DNA from: Peptoniphilus obesi ph1
GTDB taxonomy: Bacteria > Bacillota > Clostridia > Tissierellales > Peptoniphilaceae
Direction: 5' to 3'
DNA length: 56,423 nt
Assembly: GCF_000311865.1 (NCBI RefSeq)
Contig: NZ_HE978583.1
Coordinates: forward strand, 88,342-144,764
Numbering within the stretch: position 1 is the first letter of the stretch; each line of letters opens with the position of its first letter. Below are positions 50,209 through 56,423 of the stretch, in pieces. The translations under genes and the position numbers were made by a program. The notes under the pieces are model-generated. The model saw only the letters and a program-made list of their open reading frames with translations, ran no database searches and had not been told where the DNA came from.

Positions 50209-50225
50209 GTAATTATTTTGTAACT
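50209..50225. promoter_or_regulatory. WalR-type box upstream of the 3D-gene promoter
   Basis: TGTAAT-TATTT-TGTAAC, a second exact fit to TGTWAH-N5-TGTWAH, ending 7 bp from the -35 box. This position suits activation. Both boxes read opposite to the gene. Confidence 0.6.
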
Positions 50226-50297
50226 AATTCTCTATAGCTTGATATTACTAGCTTCTAGACTTTTATATGTTTTCATGTAACCTTTGCTTAATCTTGT

Positions 50298-50329
50298 CAA
50301 AAAAACAAATGGCTATTTCAAGCCATTTA
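50298..50329 (-). terminator. Terminator of the rnhA-to-NUDIX operon
   Basis: AAATGGCT (50307-50314) pairs with AGCCATTT (50321-50328). On the minus strand GTTTTTTTG follows. Confidence 0.85.
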
Positions 50330-50350
50330 TCTTTTAAGGTTACAAGTATA

Positions 50351-50968
50351 TTACAAATTATTTACAATTCTTTTTACTAAATTATTTGTCATTTTCGCTG
50401 TAAATCCCCAAATTACTCTATCTTTATATAAATAAAACATGACTTTATCTTTACTTTGTTTAAATTTATAATTTTTGCCATTCTCTATTAAATCATAAGG
50501 AAAATCTGTATCCCTATTTGCATCAAATTTAACTGTATAGATTTGTGGCTCATGGTCTATAAAATAGTCAAAAGGTACAGTAAAAATATGGTCTACTTCT
50601 GCCTTGTTGGGCTTTATATTTTCTACATCTTCTTTTATAAATCCAATATTTGTATGAATTATAGATCCATAAGGACTTACTAGATAATCGAAGGCTGTAA
50701 TTATTTCAATTTGCTTGTCTGAAAGATTTAATTCTTCTTTTGTTTCTCTTACTGCTGCTAAAAGCGGTCCTTCATTTTCTTCTACTTTTCCCCCTGGATA
50801 ACATATATCTCCAGGCTGAGATCTTAAATCTTTTGATCTTACTTCAAAAAGTAGGTGTAGGTCACCATCAACTTCTATAAACGGTATGAAAATTGAATAT
50901 TTTCTATTTATGCCTATTGCTTTTGGCTTTAAGCCTTTTGAAATTTTTACAATATCATCTATCTTCAA
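50351..50968 (-). CDS. NUDIX hydrolase, CoA pyrophosphatase-like
   Basis: The 205-residue protein has a full Nudix box GGKVEENEGPLLAAVRETKEELNL (GX5EX7REUXEEXGU, about 59-82, Gly at the last position replaced). The flanking FIPFIEVDGDLHLLFEVRS and QPGDICYPGGKVE pattern is typical of the CoA-pyrophosphatase (NudL/YeaB) group. It would hydrolyse a nucleoside diphosphate-X substrate. Translation starts at TTG behind GAGG, 4 nt after the patatin stop. It ends the operon. Confidence 0.88.
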   Translation of the reverse strand: MKIDDIVKISKGLKPKAIGINRKYSIFIPFIEVDGDLHLLFEVRSKDLRSQPGDICYPGGKVEENEGPLLAAVRETKEELNLSDKQIEIITAFDYLVSPYGSIIHTNIGFIKEDVENIKPNKAEVDHIFTVPFDYFIDHEPQIYTVKFDANRDTDFPYDLIENGKNYKFKQSKDKVMFYLYKDRVIWGFTAKMTNNLVKRIVNNL

Positions 50969-50972
50969 ATTA

Positions 50973-52154
50973 TCAACCTCTTAATACATCATCTATAAAT
51001 TTTTCTATAATATTCTTGTTTTTATTGTCTAGCATATTTTTTCTTTTTTTTATTTCTTCTAGTAATTCTTCTGCTTGATAAATTTTTAAGTAGTCAATAT
51101 CTAATTTTTCCGCAACTTTTTCTAATATTATTGTCAAAAGTTTGACATAACTATAATCATCTGCTAAGCCATAACTTTCTGCAAATTCTGGCAAGACTTC
51201 TTCAAAATATCTTCTATATTTAGATATGTTTTTAAATTTTTCTTCATTAATATAACTATTAAATACATCATCCAAAAGTACATTTATTATTTTAAATGCC
51301 CTATCTTCATCAAAAGGCTCTATATAATATTTTTGGCCTAGAAGTCCCTTAATCTTTTTGTAAGTGTCAAAATAACCTATTCTCATCAGTTTCTCAGCCT
51401 TGATTGGGTCAAAGTTCATGGCAGATGTATAAGTTTTTCTTGGCTCAATAACTATGGCATTTTTAGGTATATAAATATTTTTTACTTTGCTCGGGTGAGT
51501 TCTTATTATTACTGGTGTCTGCCCTAACCTTTCCACCATATTATATGGAAGATTATTGTAAAATCCTCCATCTAGATAGTATTTACCATCCAGACTTTCT
51601 AGTTTAAAAATCGGATAGTAGCAAGATGCTATTATATAATTGTGAAGTTTTCCTTTTGCTATATCTTTTATATATAGCTCTTCTCCTCTTTTATCTGTCA
51701 AATTAAAGGTAACAAGTCCAAAATTCATATCAGATTTTCTAACTTTTTCTTCATCTATGTTAGATAAAACTAAGTTTCTAAGCGGTTCTACATCTATCGT
51801 AGCTCCATCGATCTTTTCTTTTGCTTTTCTTTTTAGAATATCGAAGATATTTTCATCTTGGATTTTGTTGTTATTTAATATTTCCTTAACTTTATTTCTC
51901 TTATCTTGGTCCATAAAAGAATCCATGTTGGAATTTCGCCATAACTCTGCACACTTTTCTGGCTCATTCATCACTATCATAGCAGCATTTATTGATCCAA
52001 TTGATGTTCCAACAGCAGATTTAAATTCAAAACCAAGTTCTTTTAAAGCAAAATAGGAGCCTATTTGGTAGGCTCCTTTTGCTCCCCCGCCTTCTAAAAC
52101 GAGTCCGTAATTATTTTTCAAGCTGGCTTGTGCAGTTTGGACATCTACTTGCAT
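50973..52154 (-). CDS. Patatin-like phospholipase (RssA family)
   Basis: The protein of up to 393 residues has the oxyanion loop [12 protein letters not shown] (about 21-32), the nucleophile elbow GTSIG (Ser about 51) and the catalytic Asp in DGGFYNNLP (about 196-204). It belongs to bacterial patatin-like serine hydrolases that release fatty acids from lipids. The start is unclear: ATG 52154 lies 43 nt inside mscL without a ribosome site, while TTG 52121 would give a more typical N-terminus. The C-terminal third is charged and helical. Confidence 0.88.
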   Translation of the reverse strand: MQVDVQTAQASLKNNYGLVLEGGGAKGAYQIGSYFALKELGFEFKSAVGTSIGSINAAMIVMNEPEKCAELWRNSNMDSFMDQDKRNKVKEILNNNKIQDENIFDILKRKAKEKIDGATIDVEPLRNLVLSNIDEEKVRKSDMNFGLVTFNLTDKRGEELYIKDIAKGKLHNYIIASCYYPIFKLESLDGKYYLDGGFYNNLPYNMVERLGQTPVIIRTHPSKVKNIYIPKNAIVIEPRKTYTSAMNFDPIKAEKLMRIGYFDTYKKIKGLLGQKYYIEPFDEDRAFKIINVLLDDVFNSYINEEKFKNISKYRRYFEEVLPEFAESYGLADDYSYVKLLTIILEKVAEKLDIDYLKIYQAEELLEEIKKRKNMLDNKNKNIIEKFIDDVLRG

Positions 52155-52563
52155 CTATTGCAATTTCAGTCTTACAGAACGGGCATGTCTTTGTAGTTGC
52201 TGCTGCCTCTTCTTCTTTTTTGGCAAATTTATCTTTCATTGCATTTATTTGTTTTATAACTGAAAATATTACAAGTGCTATAATTAAAAAGTTTACTATG
52301 TTATTAATAAATACACCTATACCAATTGCTGCCCCTGCTTCTTTGGCTTGAGCATAAGTTTGATAATTTGCTCCATCTAGGGCAATAAAGATATTTGAAA
52401 AATCAATATTTCCTAAAAGCATTCCTATAGCTGGCATAATAACATCATCTACAAGTGAAGATACGATTTTACCAAATGCTCCACCTATGATAACCCCTAT
52501 TGCCATGTCCATAACATTTCCGCGAGAAATAAATTCTTTAAATTCTCCAATAAATTTTTTCAT
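52111..52563 (-). CDS. mscL: Large-conductance mechanosensitive channel with C-terminal zinc ribbon
   Basis: The 150-residue protein has the MscL core [36 protein letters not shown] (about 8-43), a periplasmic loop and a second membrane helix (about 85-108). After the usual cytoplasmic helix it continues into a zinc ribbon, [18 protein letters not shown] (about 128-145), absent from classical MscL. MscL opens under extreme membrane tension on osmotic downshock. ATG 52563 follows GAGGTG; an earlier in-frame ATG overlaps it. It overlaps the patatin gene start. Confidence 0.93.
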   Translation of the reverse strand: MKKFIGEFKEFISRGNVMDMAIGVIIGGAFGKIVSSLVDDVIMPAIGMLLGNIDFSNIFIALDGANYQTYAQAKEAGAAIGIGVFINNIVNFLIIALVIFSVIKQINAMKDKFAKKEEEAAATTKTCPFCKTEIAIDASRCPNCTSQLEK

Positions 52564-52564
52564 T

Positions 52565-52993
52565 TTACACCTCACTTATTTGTTTTATTTCTATTTTATT
52601 CCTTTTTAAAAGCTCAAGAGCATAATCGTCCACCCTATAAGCTTCCTTGTATATTATAGCCTTAATTCCTGCCTGAATCAAAGCCTTAGTACAATTTAAA
52701 CAAGGAAAATGTGTAACATAGCATTTTGCTGACTTTACAGAAATTCCCTCTTTTGCACAATATAAAAGAGCATTCATTTCAGCATGAATTGTCGCTATAC
52801 AATGCCCATCTCTCATTGTATGTCCAACTTCATCACAATGTTTATTTCCCGTTATAGATCCATTATAACCAGTTGATATTATTCTATTGTCCTCATTTAC
52901 AAGCACGCATCCAACAAATGCCCTATCACAAGTCGACCTTGTCGCCACCATTTCAGTTATTTCTAAAAAATACTCATCCCAAGATTTTCTCAC
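52565..52993 (-). CDS. Deoxycytidylate (dCMP) deaminase / ComEB-like
   Basis: The 142-residue zinc deaminase has the first motif [14 protein letters not shown] (about 70-83, catalytic Glu) and the second PCLNC (about 95-99). It also has the extra zinc or allosteric region [20 protein letters not shown] typical of dCMP deaminases. It converts dCMP to dUMP for thymidylate synthesis. The start directly follows the RNase H stop, and its stop is close to the mscL start. Confidence 0.92.
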   Translation of the reverse strand: MRKSWDEYFLEITEMVATRSTCDRAFVGCVLVNEDNRIISTGYNGSITGNKHCDEVGHTMRDGHCIATIHAEMNALLYCAKEGISVKSAKCYVTHFPCLNCTKALIQAGIKAIIYKEAYRVDDYALELLKRNKIEIKQISEV

Positions 52994-53590
52994 TTATTTC
53001 GCTTCCTTTGCTAATTTATCCACCAGCTCATTGTATTTTACTCCACTATGAGCTTTTACCTTTATAAAAACCACATCTAACTTATCTTTAATAGAAGAAT
53101 AATAAGCAGCATACTCTTTTGTGCCCTTTTTATTTGCCTTCCAATTGCCCTTTGCCCAATTTTCTATGCCAGTATAGTCATAGTGGATGTAAAGCTTTGT
53201 TTTCCCAAGTTCTATGGCTCTTTGCATAGCATATTGGCTGCCCTTAATTTCTCCTGCAACATTTCTCATCTCAGCATCTTCCTTCCAAAATCTTTTTGAT
53301 GCTGTTTCATAAATTTTATCATTATCAAATAAAAGAGTTCCATATGAAAATGACTTGTCTTTTTTATCATAAGACCCATCAACATAGGCTATGATTTCAT
53401 TTTCTTTTAACTCTATCTCATCTTCCTTTATTTCTAAAATTTCTTCTTGGTCATTTATAAAATTAAGAGCCTCATCTTTATTTTTAAATTTTTTATAGAT
53501 GGCACCACTATAGCCCATGACCATCTTTTTGCATTCATCCCAGCTTTCATATATGCCCGGCTCGCGACCCTTTTTTACTGCATAATACAT
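52994..53590 (-). CDS. rnhA: Ribonuclease H family protein with viroplasmin domain
   Basis: The 198-residue protein has an N-terminal viroplasmin-like RNA/DNA-hybrid-binding domain (MYYAVKKGREPGIYESWDEC, about 1-45) and a C-terminal RNase HI domain. The first catalytic Asp is in AYVDGSYDKK (about 68), Glu in AGEIKGSQYAM (about 108), Asp in IHYDYTGIENW (about 131) and a late KVKAHSG segment follows. It removes RNA from RNA:DNA hybrids. ATG 53590 follows GGTGATAAA. It is the first gene of a five-gene operon. Confidence 0.92.
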   Translation of the reverse strand: MYYAVKKGREPGIYESWDECKKMVMGYSGAIYKKFKNKDEALNFINDQEEILEIKEDEIELKENEIIAYVDGSYDKKDKSFSYGTLLFDNDKIYETASKRFWKEDAEMRNVAGEIKGSQYAMQRAIELGKTKLYIHYDYTGIENWAKGNWKANKKGTKEYAAYYSSIKDKLDVVFIKVKAHSGVKYNELVDKLAKEAK

Positions 53591-53702
53591 TTTATCACCT
53601 AGAAGAATTTTACAATAAATCTTGATCTTAAACAAGAAAAGCAAATTTTACCTAATATATGATATAATTTAAATAAGTAATTAGATAATTAATGGAGGTA
53701 TT

Positions 53703-54593
53703 ATGGATAGTAAAAAAATAGAAAGAATAAAAAATGGTAAGGGATTTATTGCTGCTCTAGATCAAAGTGGTGGATCAACTCCTAAGGCTTTAAGACTTTA
53801 TGGAATCGATGAAGACCAATATAAAAACGAAGAAGAGATGTTTGACCTAGTTCATAAGATGAGATCTAGAATAATAAAATCTCCTGCTTTTACATCAGAT
53901 AGAATACTTGCAGCTATATTATTTAAAGTTACAATGAACTCAAAAATCGACGGCATGTACACAGGCGATTATCTTTGGGAAAAGAAGCAAATACTACCAA
54001 TCTTAAAAATTGACGAAGGTCTTGATGTAGAAAAAGATGGCGTTCAACTTATGAAACCAATGAAACACCTAGACGAACTTCTTGAAAATGCTAAAGAAAG
54101 AAATATCTTTGGCACAAAGATGAGATCAGTTATAAAAGAACTTAACGAAGAAAGCATAAAAAAAGTTGTTGACCAACAATTTGAACTTGCTAAAAAAATA
54201 TCTAATGCTGGATTTGTTCCAATAATTGAACCTGAAGTTGATATTCATGCTAAGGATAAAGAAGAAATAGAAGAACTTTTAAAAGAAGAACTTGTAAAAC
54301 ACCTAAAAGAATTAGATAAAGATGTTTTAGTAATCTTTAAATTGACCCTTCCTAGCAAGGCTAACCTATACGAAGAACTTTACGACTTCGACCAAACTCT
54401 AAGAGTTGTTGCCCTATCAGGTGGATATTCTAGAGAAGAATCAAACAAACTTCTAAAAGCAAACAAAAGCACAATCGCTTCATTCTCAAGAGCCCTTACA
54501 GAAGGCCTAAAAGCAGATCAAAGCGATGATGAATTTAATAAAAAACTAGACTCCTCTATAGAAGAAATCTATAAGGCATCTGTTGAAAAATAA
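53703..54593 (+). CDS. fda: Class I fructose-bisphosphate aldolase
   Basis: The 296-residue protein matches the short bacterial class I aldolase group (Staphylococcus Fda-like). It opens [22 protein letters not shown] and contains a [13 protein letters not shown] segment and [17 protein letters not shown] with the Schiff-base Lys (about 215). It cleaves fructose-1,6-bisphosphate in glycolysis without a metal. GGAGG precedes the start and TATAAT lies upstream. Codon usage is strongly biased, fitting high expression. Confidence 0.94.
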   Translation: MDSKKIERIKNGKGFIAALDQSGGSTPKALRLYGIDEDQYKNEEEMFDLVHKMRSRIIKSPAFTSDRILAAILFKVTMNSKIDGMYTGDYLWEKKQILPILKIDEGLDVEKDGVQLMKPMKHLDELLENAKERNIFGTKMRSVIKELNEESIKKVVDQQFELAKKISNAGFVPIIEPEVDIHAKDKEEIEELLKEELVKHLKELDKDVLVIFKLTLPSKANLYEELYDFDQTLRVVALSGGYSREESNKLLKANKSTIASFSRALTEGLKADQSDDEFNKKLDSSIEEIYKASVEK

Positions 54594-54599
54594 TTTTTA

Positions 54600-54629
54600 A
54601 GCATTAGATTGATTTCTAATGCTTTTTTT
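54600..54629 (+). terminator. Terminator of fda
   Basis: GCATTAGA (54601-54608) pairs with TCTAATGC (54615-54622), followed by seven Ts. It lies before the ribosome site of the M20 gene. Confidence 0.85.
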
Positions 54630-54650
54630 ATGATAAAAAGGAGATGAATA

Positions 54651-55919
54651 ATGGAAAATATAAAAGATCAATTAATAAATTATAGAAGAAAACTTCATCA
54701 AATACCAGAAGCTGGCTACCTTGAAATGCTAACAACAATACAATTAATTAAAGAAATAAAAAAGCTTGGATTTACTGATATTAGATACGGAAAAGAAATC
54801 CATAAAGATAGGATAGGTCTACCTAATGATGAAAAAATAAAAGCTCACGCTGAGATGATAGAAGACCAAGAAGACTTTGATCTATCTGAAATAAAAGAAG
54901 GCTACACTGGACTAATAGTAGACTACGATACCAAAAAACCTGGCCCAAAAATTGCCTTTAGATTTGAAATAGATGGACTCTTAATAGAAGAAACCGAAGA
55001 TTCTTCTCATATACCAAACAAAGAAAACTTTAAATCTAAATTTAAAGAAACCATGCACGCTTGCGGACACGACGGCCACATGGCAATAGGACTTGGCCTT
55101 GCTAAATATATAATTCAAAATAAGGATCTTTCTGGCTCTTACAGGATAATCTTTCAACCAGCAGAAGAAGGAGTACATGGAGCAAAATCACTTTTAGAAG
55201 CAGGTGCAGTTGACGGCGTAGACTATTTATTTGGACTTCATATTGGAATGAGAACTCCAACAGGAACAATCGGCGTGGGAACTAGAAAATTTTTAGCAAC
55301 CAAAAAATTTGATATAGACTTAAAAGGAAAAGCATCACACGCAGGAATATTCCCAGAAAGAGGCAAGAACGCCCTTTTAGGAGCAGCTAGCCTTAGCTTA
55401 ATCTTACACAGCGAACTTCAAAACTCAAAAGGCATGACAAGATTAAATGTGGGACTTTTAAACACTGGCAGTGAAAGAAATATAGTTCCAGGCTTTGCCC
55501 ATCTTGAACTTGAAATCAGAGGCGAAAACGACGATATAGTAAAAGAATTAGAAAAGAAAGTTAGAAATTCAACTAAGGGCATCAGCCTTGCTTATGACCT
55601 TGAATACGACATCAAACTTATGGGATCTTCAATCACTTTTGATACAAAAAATGAAGATTTTAGAGATAGTTTAAATAAGTATTTAGAAAAAGATTTTAAT
55701 ACTAAAATTGCTCCAGCAATGAATGCATCAGAAGATATTTGCTATCTACTTGCTGCAGTAGAAGAAAATGGTGGCAAGGCACTACACTTTATCTTGGGAT
55801 CAGACACAGCCGCATCTCACCATAATAACGCTTTTGATATCGACGAAAACAGCTTGTATATAGGTTATCAAATGTTTGTCGAAACAATAGACTTTATTTT
55901 AAAAGAAGAAAATAAATAG
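54651..55919 (+). CDS. M20-family amidohydrolase (AbgA/hippurate-hydrolase-like)
   Basis: The 422-residue protein has the M20D metal-binding signature MHACGHDGHMAIGLG (about 130-144), PAEEG (about 169-173), the dimerisation-domain GKASHAG (about 224-230) and a final metal His in AASHHNNAFDI (about 396). An unusual charged insertion (about 45-80) lies between the start and the first catalytic Asp. The group hydrolyses N-acyl amino acids or p-aminobenzoyl-glutamate. AAGGAG precedes the ATG. fda lies upstream but a terminator separates them. Confidence 0.9.
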   Translation: MENIKDQLINYRRKLHQIPEAGYLEMLTTIQLIKEIKKLGFTDIRYGKEIHKDRIGLPNDEKIKAHAEMIEDQEDFDLSEIKEGYTGLIVDYDTKKPGPKIAFRFEIDGLLIEETEDSSHIPNKENFKSKFKETMHACGHDGHMAIGLGLAKYIIQNKDLSGSYRIIFQPAEEGVHGAKSLLEAGAVDGVDYLFGLHIGMRTPTGTIGVGTRKFLATKKFDIDLKGKASHAGIFPERGKNALLGAASLSLILHSELQNSKGMTRLNVGLLNTGSERNIVPGFAHLELEIRGENDDIVKELEKKVRNSTKGISLAYDLEYDIKLMGSSITFDTKNEDFRDSLNKYLEKDFNTKIAPAMNASEDICYLLAAVEENGGKALHFILGSDTAASHHNNAFDIDENSLYIGYQMFVETIDFILKEENK

Positions 55920-56423
55920 ATCACATAAATAATCCTATTAAAAACTTAAAACAAAAATAAAAATAAAAAGACTAGTTTAATAAAATAACTAGTCTTTTTT
56001 ACATATCAAATTATAAAATAAATAAATTTTTAATGATTAAACTTAGTAAACTAGAACTAATCACAATTAGAACATAAAATTTTACAGCTATATTTAATAA
56101 TTTAATTTATATTATTACTTAATTGATTCAATATTTATTTCAAATATTAAAAAACTACGTAAAATTTATGAAAATAAAAATCTATAATTGGTAATTTAAT
56201 TACAAATAAATTTAAATTAATAAGCATTTAAGGTATCTGAAGATTTAAAAATATTTTTAAACTAAACTAGCAAAATTTATAAAGAGTAAGAATTGATTTT
56301 TATAAAAATTTCTTTAAATAATTATTTCAAAACTATTTAATTTTATGTTTTGCATATGCTTTTCTTTTTAAGTATTAATTTTTTCCTACCAATATAATTT
56401 TTTTGCAATAAAAAAGAAGACCC
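55920..56423. other. Terminator and AT-rich intergenic end of the window
   Basis: Apart from the terminator at 55965-56000 I see no ORF with a ribosome site and no RNA gene. The final AAAAAAGAAGACCC may be the left half of another terminator cut by the window end. Confidence 0.4.
55965..56000 (+). terminator. Terminator of the M20 amidohydrolase gene
   Basis: AAAAAGACTAGTT (55965-55977) pairs perfectly with AACTAGTCTTTTT (55987-55999). T/A runs on both sides make it bidirectional. Confidence 0.9.

Overview
The window is AT-rich Firmicute chromosome with short intergenic gaps, strong Shine-Dalgarno sites, many U-tract terminators and anaerobic metabolism (rubrerythrin, rubredoxin, an electron-transfer flavoprotein, radical SAM chemistry). 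The gene content (SLH-domain surface protein, UPF0210/UPF0237 pair, class I fructose-bisphosphate aldolase, trigger factor-ClpPX-Lon cluster) and an mRNA-like tmRNA tag ending ENENYALAA fit an anaerobic Gram-positive coccus of the Peptoniphilaceae/Tissierellia, Anaerococcus-like. The genus is inferred from gene content, not established.

Layout. 1-0.8 kb: a structured repeat copy. 0.8-3.5 kb: a large S-layer-homology protein with a long leader and a possible 9-codon upstream ORF. 3.5-5 kb and 9.2-10.5 kb: two inverted copies of the same hairpin mosaic, enclosing UPF0210, an ACT-domain protein, EtfBA and a DsrE-like protein. 10.5-18.7 kb: engB-lon-clpX-clpP-tig, a PC4/YdbC-like protein and proS. 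18.9-22.2 kb: murI, tmRNA (ssrA), a VanZ-like protein, a HAD phosphatase and tRNA-Pro(TGG). 22.2-26.3 kb: cupin, rubrerythrin, a two-gene radical-SAM DNA-metabolism operon behind a LexA-like double palindrome, a lone HATPase and rubredoxin. 26.4-36.5 kb: pepF, KtrAB-type K+ uptake, murA and an FtsX-type ABC exporter with a giant coiled coil. 36.6-43.9 kb: CopZ-like metallochaperone, a polar amino acid ABC transporter with a possible leader peptide, a frameshifted lipid-kinase gene, nitroreductase, SDR, M18 peptidase and DUF3783. 44-50 kb: arsR-acr3-arsC behind a perfect 15-bp inverted repeat, hsp20 with a CIRCE element, two envelope genes and a 3D-domain wall protein framed by two WalR-type boxes. 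50.3-53.6 kb: an rnhA-dCMP deaminase-mscL-patatin-NUDIX operon. 53.7-55.9 kb: fructose-bisphosphate aldolase and an M20 amidohydrolase.

The most unusual content is a family of intergenic mosaic elements. Each complete copy has a central small palindrome with larger hairpins on both sides. The hairpins keep one architecture (17-bp outer stem, a short TA side and a CTTAAC side, 8-9-bp inner stem, 21-30-nt loop) while the stem sequences differ and co-vary. In one copy the interior of a hairpin is inverted between its identical outer arms relative to the two other copies. Distal to these lie G-rich hairpins sharing the core AGGGCG/CGCCCT with exchanged outer stems. I do not recognise this family. 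It behaves like a BIME/REP-type element, with signs of hairpin-level inversion and stem swapping.

Regulation readable from sequence: CIRCE (HrcA) at hsp20, a palindromic operator at ars, a LexA-like double palindrome over the promoter of the radical-SAM operon, two TGTAAH-N5-TGTAAH boxes flanking the 3D-protein promoter, and candidate upstream leader ORFs before the SLH gene and the amino acid transporter. No CRISPR array, rRNA, phage or IS transposase was seen.
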